NCBI RefSeq assembly: GCF_008330225.1
Contig: NZ_CP042466.1
Span: forward strand, 1,436,501-1,500,500
Reading direction: 5' to 3'
DNA from: Geobacter sp. FeAm09
GTDB taxonomy: Bacteria > Desulfobacterota > Desulfuromonadia > Geobacterales > Pseudopelobacteraceae
Length of the DNA: 64,000 nucleotides
Position 1 is the first letter of the stretch; every line of letters starts with the position of its first letter. A program made the translations under genes and the position numbers. Below are positions 7,926-16,802 of this stretch, piece by piece. The notes beneath the pieces were generated by a model. The model saw only the letters and a program-made list of their open reading frames with translations, ran no database searches and was not told where the DNA came from.

Positions 7926-8419
7926 CCCTTTGCGGCTCCCGCCGTGATCTCTTCGGACAAGCGGTCGTAGGTTTCCATCAGTCCTTCGGGGATGACGCGC
8001 ACGTTCCCCACGACGGACATGAAGTTGGTGTCGCCGTTCCAGCGCGGCACGATATGGATGTGCATATGGTCCTCGATGCCTGCCCCGGCCGCTTTGCCCA
8101 GGTTGATGCCCATGTTGAACCCCTGGGGATTGGCAACGGCCCTCAGCAGGTTGTGGGCCCGGCGCACGCTCTGCATGAGGTCCAGCAGTTCCGCATCGGA
8201 GAGATCGTCCATATCGGACACGTGCCGGGCGGGGGCGGCCATGAGATGGCCGCCGCTGTAGGGGTAGCGGTTCATCATGATCAGGGAGTGCCTGCTTCGG
8301 GCCAGCACCAGCCGTTCCCGGTCGTCGTTTTCCTCCCAGGCCTTGCAGAAGATACACCCCTCCTGGGGGGCCGGGTTGTTGATGTAGGCCATCCTCCAGG
8401 GTGCCCAGATCCGTTCCAT
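7922..8419 (-). CDS. HIT-family nucleotide hydrolase/phosphorylase
   Basis: ATG at 8419 follows AAAGGAGG by 7 bases and gives 165 residues; the longer frame to 8482 has no ribosome site. The histidine triad is HMHIHIVPRW. The N-terminus MERIWAPWRM matches the branch of HIT proteins that includes actinobacterial Ap4A phosphorylase. Two Cys (FCKAWEEN) near residue 20 could belong to a zinc site. It probably acts on diadenosine polyphosphates or adenylated compounds in the cytoplasm. It is first in a two-gene operon with the ROK kinase, overlapping it by 4 bases. Confidence 0.88.
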   Translation of the reverse strand: MERIWAPWRMAYINNPAPQEGCIFCKAWEENDDRERLVLARSRHSLIMMNRYPYSGGHLMAAPARHVSDMDDLSDAELLDLMQSVRRAHNLLRAVANPQGFNMGINLGKAAGAGIEDHMHIHIVPRWNGDTNFMSVVGNVRVIPEGLMETYDRLSEEITAGAAKG

Positions 8420-8449
8420 GGCGGTTCCTCCTTTGCGCGCTGTCCCTGG

Positions 8450-8477
8450 ATTGTAGCAGCACGAGCGCGGGAGGCAA
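8450..8477 (-). promoter_or_regulatory. Sigma-70-type promoter for HIT-ROK
   Basis: On the minus strand TTGCCT (8477-8472), a 16-base spacer and TACAAT (8455-8450) lie about 30 bases before the HIT ATG at 8419. Confidence 0.5.
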
Positions 8478-8525
8478 ACCATTAGTTGCGGATATAATAT
8501 TTTTTTATCCGTACTTATTAACTTC

Positions 8526-8555
8526 TTGACAAATACGGTGTTTTAGGGATATGTT
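8526..8555 (+). promoter_or_regulatory. Sigma-70-type promoter of the malic enzyme gene
   Basis: A consensus TTGACA (8526-8531) is followed after 18 bases by TATGTT (8550-8555). Predicted start is near 8562, giving a leader of about 75 bases that contains the hairpin at 8591. Confidence 0.5.
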
Positions 8556-8590
8556 TTTTTAATTTGAATAAAGATGTTGTCGATATGACC

Positions 8591-8612
8591 GGGGCTAAGC
8601 CCCTGTTTTTTT
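8591..8612 (+). terminator. Terminator-like hairpin in the malic enzyme leader
   Basis: GGGGC (8591-8595) and GCCCC (8599-8603) form a tight stem with a TAA loop, followed by T, G and seven Ts (8606-8612). It lies between the predicted promoter and the ribosome site (GGAGG at 8628). It could be a transcription attenuator, or stop read-through from upstream. No antiterminator arm was found by eye. Confidence 0.45.
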
Positions 8613-8637
8613 ACCGTAACTAAAACTGGAGGACATG

Positions 8638-10896
8638 ATGGCCAAAATTACCGGTGCATTGGAATATCACTCGAGCGGTAGAAAAGGCAAGATAGAGGTT
8701 GTATCTTCGAAACCGTGTTTGACGTCGCGGGACCTTTCCCTGGCATACTCGCCCGGTGTCGCCGAGCCCTGCCTCGAGATCGAGAAGAACCCGGAAGATG
8801 CCTACCAGTACACGGCCAAGGGGAATCTGGTGGCCGTGGTCTCCAACGGCACGGCTGTCCTAGGCCTGGGCAATATCGGCGCCCTGGCGGGCAAGCCGGT
8901 CATGGAGGGGAAGGGGGTTCTCTTCAAGCGTTTTGCCGATATCGACGTGTTCGACATCGAGCTGAACAGCGAGAACCCGGACGAGATCATTCGGGCCTGC
9001 CAACTCCTGGAGCCGACCTTCGGCGGCATCAACCTGGAGGATATCAAGGCCCCCGAGTGCTTCTACATAGAAGAGGAATTGAAGAAGACCATGAACATCC
9101 CGGTCTTCCACGACGATCAGCACGGCACCGCCATCATCTCCGCCGCGGCCCTGATCAATGCCCTGGAACTGATCGGCAAGAAGATCGACGAGATCAGGAT
9201 CGTGGTGAACGGTGCGGGCGCCTCGGCCATCGCCTGCGCCAATCTGGCCATCTCCCTGGGGGTGAGGCGGGAAAACCTGATCATGTGCGACACCAAGGGG
9301 GTGATCTACCGGGGGCGCGCCGAAGGGATGAACAAGTACAAGGAGCGCTTTGCCGTCGATACGCCGCTGCGCACCCTGGAAGAGGCGGCCAATGGGGCCG
9401 ACGTGCTCTTCGGGCTTTCCTCCAAGGGGGCGTTCACCCAGGAGATGGTGCGCAAAATGGCCGCCAATCCCATTATCTTCGCCATGGCCAACCCCGACCC
9501 GGAGATCACCCCGGAAGAGGCCCGGGCCGTGCGGGGCGACGTCCTGGTCGCCACCGGGCGTTCCGACTATCCCAACCAGGTCAACAATGTGCTCGGTTTC
9601 CCCTTCATCTTCCGCGGCGCATTGGATGTGCGCGCCACGACCATCAACGAGGAGATGAAAAAGGCCGCGGTCTTCGCCTTGGCGGAACTGGCCCGGGAGG
9701 AATGCCCCGATTCGGTCTGCCGGGCCTACGGCAACGTCAAATTCTCCTTCGGCCGCGACTACATCATCCCCAAGCCGTTCGACCCCCGGGCCCTGTTGCG
9801 GGTGGCGCCGGCAATCGCCAAGGCCGCCATGGATTCTGGCGTTGCCCGGCAGCCGATCGCCGACATGGACAAGTACGTGGAACACCTGGAATCGCTGCAG
9901 GGCAAGGCCAAGGAGACCATGCGCCTGATCATCAACAAGGCCAAGAGCGACCCCAAGCGGATCGTCTTTCCCGAGGGGGACAACGAAAAAATCCTCCGCG
10001 CCGCCCAGATCCTGATCGAAGAGGGGATTGCCAAACCGATCCTCATCGGCAACCGGGACAAGATCAACGCCAAGATGGAGGAGTTGGGGCTTGATCTGAA
10101 CGGCAGCGCGCCGATCATCGATCCGGCCAACTTCGATCAGGCCGAGGCGTACGCCCAGGAGCTGTTCAGCCTGCGGCAGCGGAAGGGGCTGACCCTGTCC
10201 GAGGCCCGACGGATCCTGACTCGCAAGTCGCGCACCCACTTCGGCTGCATGATGGTGCGCCAGGGGGATGCGGATACCCTGCTCTCGGGCATCGATACCC
10301 ATTATCCCGAAACCATCCGTCCGGCCCTGGAGGTGATCGGCAAGCAACCCGGTCTTTCCAGCGTGCACGGCCTCTATATGATGATATTCAAGAAGCGGAT
10401 CTTCCTCTTGGCCGACACCACGGTCTGCATCGAGCCGACCGCCGAGGAGTTGGCCGAAACCGCCATCCTGGCCGCGGAAAAGGCCCAGATGCTCGACATC
10501 GAACCGACGATCGCCATGCTCTCCTTCTCCAACTTCGGCTCGGTCCAGCATCCCCAGGCCCTGAAGGTCAAAAAGGCGACGGAGATCGTCAAGGACAAGG
10601 TGCCGGGGCTTGTCATCGACGGCGAGATGCAGTCCGATACCGCCGTGGTCACGGAGATTCTCCAGAAGAGCTTCCCCTTCGCCAACCTGAAAGAGGCGGC
10701 CAACATCCTCATCTTCCCGGATCTGAACTCGGGGAATATCTGCTACAAGCTCCTGCACCATCTGGGGGGGGCCGAGGCCATCGGGCCGATCCTCATGGGC
10801 ATGAAGAAGCCGGTCCATGTCCTGCAGCGGGGGGATGACGTGGACGACATCGTCAACATGGCGGCCATAGCCGTGGTGGACGCCCAGATATCATGA
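8638..10896 (+). CDS. maeB: Malic enzyme with C-terminal phosphotransacetylase-like domain
   Basis: The ATG at 8638 is 5 bases after GGAGG; a second ATG three bases earlier is too close to it. The product has 752 residues. Residues 1-130 are the malic enzyme N-terminal domain ([41 protein letters not shown]). Residues 150-390 are the NAD(P)-binding domain ([15 protein letters not shown]). Residues 420-752 match phosphate acetyl/butyryl transferases ([33 protein letters not shown]). In this MaeB-type architecture the enzyme converts malate to pyruvate with NADP reduction, and the PTA-like domain is thought to sense acetyl-CoA and not to catalyse. It links the TCA cycle to pyruvate and acetyl-CoA in the cytoplasm. 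It is monocistronic, with a hairpin at 11091 behind it. Confidence 0.95.
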   Translation: MAKITGALEYHSSGRKGKIEVVSSKPCLTSRDLSLAYSPGVAEPCLEIEKNPEDAYQYTAKGNLVAVVSNGTAVLGLGNIGALAGKPVMEGKGVLFKRFADIDVFDIELNSENPDEIIRACQLLEPTFGGINLEDIKAPECFYIEEELKKTMNIPVFHDDQHGTAIISAAALINALELIGKKIDEIRIVVNGAGASAIACANLAISLGVRRENLIMCDTKGVIYRGRAEGMNKYKERFAVDTPLRTLEEAANGADVLFGLSSKGAFTQEMVRKMAANPIIFAMANPDPEITPEEARAVRGDVLVATGRSDYPNQVNNVLGFPFIFRGALDVRATTINEEMKKAAVFALAELAREECPDSVCRAYGNVKFSFGRDYIIPKPFDPRALLRVAPAIAKAAMDSGVARQPIADMDKYVEHLESLQGKAKETMRLIINKAKSDPKRIVFPEGDNEKILRAAQILIEEGIAKPILIGNRDKINAKMEELGLDLNGSAPIIDPANFDQAEAYAQELFSLRQRKGLTLSEARRILTRKSRTHFGCMMVRQGDADTLLSGIDTHYPETIRPALEVIGKQPGLSSVHGLYMMIFKKRIFLLADTTVCIEPTAEELAETAILAAEKAQMLDIEPTIAMLSFSNFGSVQHPQALKVKKATEIVKDKVPGLVIDGEMQSDTAVVTEILQKSFPFANLKEAANILIFPDLNSGNICYKLLHHLGGAEAIGPILMGMKKPVHVLQRGDDVDDIVNMAAIAVVDAQIS

Positions 10897-11090
10897 CATG
10901 ATCGGGGGTGTGCGCGCGAAGCCCCGCATGGTGAGCCCAATTAGGCCATCAGGAGATCGTCTGCGGCATCCCGGGGATTGCAAGGTGGCGGAATGCCGTG
11001 ATAACTATGTGATATGTTTTCTTTAGCCATCCCCTGTTTCGTCGCCTCCCCGTGAGGATTATTCAGAGCCCCGACAGGGCATTGTGCAAC

Positions 11091-11125
11091 AAAAACCACA
11101 GGCGGTCAGCCTGTGGTTTTTGTGT
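11091..11125 (+). terminator. Rho-independent terminator after maeB
   Basis: AAAAACCACAGGC (11091-11103) and GCCTGTGGTTTTT (11109-11121) form a 13-bp perfect inverted repeat with a 5-base loop. The T-run on one side and A-run on the other would let it work in both directions. It ends 41 bases before the first gene of the secretion locus. The 194 bases between maeB and the hairpin show nothing else. Confidence 0.8.
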
Positions 11126-11153
11126 TTGAATTTGAGGTGCGATGTGATATTTT
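11126..11153 (+). promoter_or_regulatory. Candidate promoter of the pseudopilus operon
   Basis: TTGAAT (11126-11131), a 16-base spacer and TATTTT (11148-11153) place the transcript start near 11160, only a few bases before the ATG at 11163. The match to consensus is moderate. Confidence 0.35.
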
Positions 11154-11162
11154 AACGCAGTT

Positions 11163-12374
11163 ATGGCGATTTATACCTGCAAACTCGGCGCAGCCGACGG
11201 CAAAGTTGTGTTTCGCGATCTCGAAGCGGATGAGCCGTTGCAGTTGCGCAAAAGCCTGGAAGACCAAGGTTTTTTTGTTTTTGAAGTAAAGAAGAAGCCG
11301 CTGCAGTTTCTTTTCGAAAAGGGATTGAAGCGGCGCCGCATCGATAACCGGTCGCTTTTGACCCTGAATCAGGAAATGCTCGTCCTGATCAAGTCCGGCA
11401 TGCCGATCATGCAGGTGCTCGATGCGATCCTGGAGCGGCACGAGGCGGGCAAGCTCGCCGAGATACTGCAGCAGGTGCGTGAAGACGTAAAGGGAGGGGC
11501 AGCGCTCTCGGCCGCCCTGGACAAGCATGGTCGCGCATTTCCGCAGTTGTACGTCGCCTCCATCCGCGCCGGAGAAAGGACCGGCGACCTGCTCCGCACG
11601 ATCCGGCGGTATATCCAGTATCTCAAACGGGTTGACGGCATTCGCAAAAAGGTCATCTCGGCGTTGTTTTACCCCTCCATACTCATTATTTTCGCATTCA
11701 TAGCCATTACCCTGCTTTTGTTGTACGTGGTGCCCACCTTCAGCCAGGTCTATGCCGACTCCGGGTCCCAGTTGCCGGCGCCGACCCGGATGCTGATCGG
11801 TTTCACCTCGTTTCTCCGCCATTTCGCCATTTTCGGGGTGCTTCTGGTGGTCGGCCTGATCGCCGCGTATCGCTCCTGGGTCGGTACTGAGTCCGGCCGC
11901 TACACGGTCGATCGTTTCAAGCTGACGATCCCCGTGGCGGGCGACGTGTTCACCAAGTATTCGGTGGCCGGGTTTACCCGTACCCTGGCAACGGTGCTCG
12001 GTAGCGGCATACCGATCATCGAGTCGCTCCGCATGTGCATCGGGACCCTCAACAACCGGTACATGGAAAAGCGCCTTTTCGAGACGGTCCGGTTCATCGA
12101 GGAGGGGGGGAGGCTTTCCACCGCCCTGGAGCGGATCAATATCATGCCGCCCCTTGCGCTGCGCATGCTGGGGGTGGGGGAGGCGACCGGCGCCCTGGAG
12201 GATATGCTGGTTGACATTTCCGATTATCTGGAGGAAGAGTTGGAGGAGCGCATGCACGTCCTCACAACGGCCATAGAACCCGCCATCATGCTTGTTGTCG
12301 GCGTGGTGATCGGCATCATCATCGTTGCCATGTACCTGCCCATCTTCAAGATCGCGGGCACGGTAGGCGGCTAG
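11163..12374 (+). CDS. gspF: GspF/PilC-type inner-membrane platform protein
   Basis: A 403-residue protein with two GspF domains (about residues 65-190 and 270-390). Each follows the pattern of a cytoplasmic helical bundle, as in LNQEMLVLIKSGMPIMQVLDAI and GFTRTLATVLGSGIPIIESL. Three hydrophobic membrane segments lie near residues 170-190, 220-240 and 370-395. It forms the inner-membrane platform that couples the assembly ATPase to the growing pseudopilus. There is no obvious ribosome site before the ATG at 11163. It is the first of nine genes with short gaps or overlaps that encode a secretion/pilus-like machine. Confidence 0.92.
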   Translation: MAIYTCKLGAADGKVVFRDLEADEPLQLRKSLEDQGFFVFEVKKKPLQFLFEKGLKRRRIDNRSLLTLNQEMLVLIKSGMPIMQVLDAILERHEAGKLAEILQQVREDVKGGAALSAALDKHGRAFPQLYVASIRAGERTGDLLRTIRRYIQYLKRVDGIRKKVISALFYPSILIIFAFIAITLLLLYVVPTFSQVYADSGSQLPAPTRMLIGFTSFLRHFAIFGVLLVVGLIAAYRSWVGTESGRYTVDRFKLTIPVAGDVFTKYSVAGFTRTLATVLGSGIPIIESLRMCIGTLNNRYMEKRLFETVRFIEEGGRLSTALERINIMPPLALRMLGVGEATGALEDMLVDISDYLEEELEERMHVLTTAIEPAIMLVVGVVIGIIIVAMYLPIFKIAGTVGG

Positions 12375-12382
12375 GAGCGGCA

Positions 12383-14101
<1,719 letters not shown>

Positions 14102-14120
14102 CGGGGATGAATTGACCACT

Positions 14121-15047
14121 ATGCTGCTTGCCAAGACTTCACTCGGAGCCGAGATAAACCCATCCGGCATGGCCTTTGCCCTTTTGGGGGGCACCGCCGC
14201 CGCGCCGCGCCTGGAGAGAACCGCCTACGCGCCTTTGGCGGCAGGCACCGTGCGCAGTTCGCTGCGTGAAGCGAATATTCTCGACCCGCAGGCATTTGTC
14301 GAGCGTTTCCAGAGCGCCCACAACCTGCTGCTGCATCGTTCGAAGCGCCTTTCCCTTACCCTGCCGGACTCGACTGGGCGCATCATGCTGCTGGATATGG
14401 AAGGTCGTTTCAAAAACCGGGCAGAGGGCCTGGACATGATCCGCTGGAAGTTGAAGAAAAACCTTCCGTTCGATGCCGCCGATGCTCATCTGGATTACCA
14501 GGTGCTGAAAATTCGCGAGAACGGCGATATGGCCCTGCTGGTAGCCCTGGTATCCCGCACGGTCATCGGGCAATACGAGGACGTACTCACATCGGCGGGG
14601 TTCACGCCGGCGCGGATCGATTTCAACAGTTTCAACCTCTACCGGGCATTCGACCGTCGCCTGGCCCTGCTGGACGACTGTCTCCTGATCTTTTTTCACA
14701 ACCATACCCTCGGCATCATGGCCTATTACGGCGACATACCCGAGTTCATCCGGGTCAAGGAGCTTGCCGGCACGGAGGCCGTGGATAACCGTGTCTTCAT
14801 GGAGATCAATAACTCGCTCATGGTCTACCGGGAGCGCTTTCCCGAACGGAATACGGCCAATGTGTTCTGCTGCGCCCCCCCTGATGCGGCCCACGCTTTC
14901 TGCGAGATGGTTGCCGAAGCGGCCGGATCGGAGGCAACCCTGCTGGAAACCAAAACCGCCGTGACACCCGGCGACGGGGCACCCGGGGACCAGGAGTCGC
15001 TCTTCCTCTTTTCCGCCGCCATCGGCGCCGCCCTGAGGAGTCTGTGA
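14121..15047 (+). CDS. PilM/GspL-like actin-fold assembly protein
   Basis: About 308 residues from ATG 14121; an in-frame TTG at 14112 is closer to GGGGATG and may be the true start. The sequence looks like the cytoplasmic actin-like domain of PilM or GspL: conserved RWKLKKNLPFDAADAHLDYQV, then SAGFTPARIDFNSFNLYRAF. Nucleotide-binding motifs are weak. There is no membrane segment, so it matches PilM, with the PilN-like partner encoded as a separate gene one base later. It would link the ATPase to the periplasmic alignment complex. Confidence 0.8.
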   Translation: MLLAKTSLGAEINPSGMAFALLGGTAAAPRLERTAYAPLAAGTVRSSLREANILDPQAFVERFQSAHNLLLHRSKRLSLTLPDSTGRIMLLDMEGRFKNRAEGLDMIRWKLKKNLPFDAADAHLDYQVLKIRENGDMALLVALVSRTVIGQYEDVLTSAGFTPARIDFNSFNLYRAFDRRLALLDDCLLIFFHNHTLGIMAYYGDIPEFIRVKELAGTEAVDNRVFMEINNSLMVYRERFPERNTANVFCCAPPDAAHAFCEMVAEAAGSEATLLETKTAVTPGDGAPGDQESLFLFSAAIGAALRSL

Positions 15048-15586
15048 TGCGTTTCACCATCAATCTGGCCACCAGAACCTATGTAGACCAACGGCTGATC
15101 AGCCAGGTCTGCTACACCGCCCTTGCCCTGCTTGCCCTCGTGTTGACATGGAACGTGGTGATTGCATTCAGTAATTTCGGGGAACTGCAACGCCTGAGGG
15201 TGGATATCGCAACCTATGAGGGCCGGCTGAACAGCCGGCCCAAGGACATCCCGGAACGCGACTACACCCGCCTGCTGGCGGACATAACCTTTTTCAACGG
15301 CGTGATCGAACGCAAGGCCTTTAACTGGCTGGGACTCCTCGATCAGGTGGAGGAGGTCACGCCTGAGGGTATCGCCGTGTCATCCCTGGCGCCTGACATG
15401 AAAACCGGCGAGGTGAAGATCGAAGGCTTGGCACACTCCTTTGCGAACGTTCGCGCCTTTATGGAAAAGTTCGATGAATCCAGGGCATTTACCAGAGCCC
15501 TGCTCCTGTCCCACCGAGACGTGGCGATGGGCGACAAGACCCGTGGCGTACAATTCAGCCTTTCCTGCAGGATGGCGTCGAAATGA
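15047..15586 (+). CDS. PilN-like inner-membrane protein
   Basis: ATG at 15047 (GAGGAG 7 bases upstream) overlaps the previous stop by one base; 179 residues. The N-terminus INLATRTYVDQRL is a PilN-type motif that docks into PilM. One membrane helix lies at about residues 17-40, then a periplasmic coiled-coil/ferredoxin-like domain (VEEVTPEGIAVSSLAPD, VKIEGLAHSFANVRAFM). Together with the PilO-like gene, which starts in a 4-base overlap, it should form the periplasmic alignment subcomplex. Confidence 0.82.
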   Translation: MRFTINLATRTYVDQRLISQVCYTALALLALVLTWNVVIAFSNFGELQRLRVDIATYEGRLNSRPKDIPERDYTRLLADITFFNGVIERKAFNWLGLLDQVEEVTPEGIAVSSLAPDMKTGEVKIEGLAHSFANVRAFMEKFDESRAFTRALLLSHRDVAMGDKTRGVQFSLSCRMASK

Positions 15587-16131
15587 ACCAGATGATCCTG
15601 GAAATAGCCAGCCAGAGGCGGCGTGTCCTTGTGGCGGTCCTGGTGCTCCTGCTCCTCAACATCGCCGTGCTTGTGGTTTTGAAGGGGTATCTGGCATCCG
15701 CCATCAGCGATGCCCAGACCAAATGGGGCGACCTGCGGCGCCGCGTAGCGGTTGCCGGGCAGAACGATGCCGCAACGATCTACCGCCGGGGCAAGGCCGA
15801 GCTGGAACAAGTGCGAGGCCGCATCCCCCATAAGAGCCAGTTTCCCCGGTTATTGGGAGGTATCTTCGATACGGCGTCTTCCGACAGCGTCAGGGTCGTA
15901 ACGGTCACCTACAAGCCCACGCAGGTAAAGGAGAACTCGGCGCTCCTCTCCTACGGCATCTCCCTGTCCGTCAGCGGCAGGTACGCCGCAGTCAAGAATT
16001 TCCTGGCGGACATGCAGAAACACGGGGAGATGATCGTCATCGACGGCATGACCATGGCGAACAGCGACCCCTATGAGGAAAACGTCGTTATGGACCTTCA
16101 CCTGACGGTGTATCTCCGGGAGGTCCCATGA
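15583..16131 (+). CDS. PilO-like inner-membrane protein
   Basis: 182 residues. One membrane helix is at residues 13-36 (VLVAVLVLLLLNIAVLVVL). A coiled coil and a PilO-type periplasmic domain follow (RIPHKSQFPRLLGGIFDTAS, SLSVSGRYAAVKNFLADMQ). It overlaps its neighbours by 4 bases on both sides, typical of coupled translation of stoichiometric subunits. Assignment rests on order and topology as much as on sequence. Confidence 0.8.
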   Translation: MNQMILEIASQRRRVLVAVLVLLLLNIAVLVVLKGYLASAISDAQTKWGDLRRRVAVAGQNDAATIYRRGKAELEQVRGRIPHKSQFPRLLGGIFDTASSDSVRVVTVTYKPTQVKENSALLSYGISLSVSGRYAAVKNFLADMQKHGEMIVIDGMTMANSDPYEENVVMDLHLTVYLREVP

Positions 16132-16769
16132 ACCGGCAACGGCTGATTCTGTTCATACTGCTCATCGCGCTGGTTGCTGCCGTGATCTGGAGCTTTTGGG
16201 CCACGCCCCGCCCCAAGGTCGCTCCCACCCTGAAATACGCCCCGGGCCAGCGGGGCGCCGCCGGTTCGGGTACCCCGGGACGCCCAGCCCCGCCACCGGC
16301 GTTGCCGAGCGACGCCCGTATCTTGAGGCTGGGGCTTCTCGACCAGGGGCAGGATCTTTTCAAGGGGTATCGCCGCAATATCTTCAAGCCACTCTTTGTC
16401 GATGAGATCAAGGTCATGCAAAACAGGGCAGCGGCGCTTAAGCAGGTAAAACCGCCCCCATTGCCACCCCCGCCGGCTCCGCCGCCCAAGATCGCCCCGC
16501 CCCTGACGCCCGCGGAGGAGCGGGCGCAGCAAACCAGGCGTGAATTGGCCCGATTCGTTTTCAAGGGGTTTCTCAGCAAGGATCAGCAAAAAACCATCTT
16601 TTTGTCCAAGGATAGCGCCATCTTCCTGGTGAAAAAGGGCGATATTTTCGAAAAGCGCTACAAGGCCGCATCGATTACCGAACAGGCGTTGACCATTCAG
16701 GTTACGGATACGGGAGAAGAGATTGTCATACCGCTCATGGAAAATCTCTCGCTCAGAGCAGTGCCCTGA
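16128..16769 (+). CDS. PilP/GspC-like protein with Pro-rich linker
   Basis: 213 residues. A membrane helix at residues 5-25 is followed by a Pro/Ala-rich region. A second proline tract near residues 105-130 leads into a C-terminal domain (FVFKGFLSKDQQKTIFLSKD, FLVKKGDIFEKRYKAASI). The C-terminal pattern fits the HR domain of PilP/GspC, which contacts the N0/N1 domains of the secretin. PilP is a lipoprotein in many species; here the N-terminus is a plain membrane anchor, closer to GspC. The next gene is the secretin. Confidence 0.75.
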   Translation: MNRQRLILFILLIALVAAVIWSFWATPRPKVAPTLKYAPGQRGAAGSGTPGRPAPPPALPSDARILRLGLLDQGQDLFKGYRRNIFKPLFVDEIKVMQNRAAALKQVKPPPLPPPPAPPPKIAPPLTPAEERAQQTRRELARFVFKGFLSKDQQKTIFLSKDSAIFLVKKGDIFEKRYKAASITEQALTIQVTDTGEEIVIPLMENLSLRAVP

Positions 16770-16802
16770 CGCATGAACACAGTTCCAGAGGAGACGCTAC
16801 GG

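Noticed and set aside
8489-8511. CGGATA-N11-TATCCG inverted repeat before the malic enzyme promoter
   Set aside because: Short arms and an AT-rich centre; with no second site or known regulator the pairing could be chance.
8860-10818. A 652-residue minus-strand frame inside maeB
   Set aside because: Antisense shadow of the malic enzyme; no start signal or motif.
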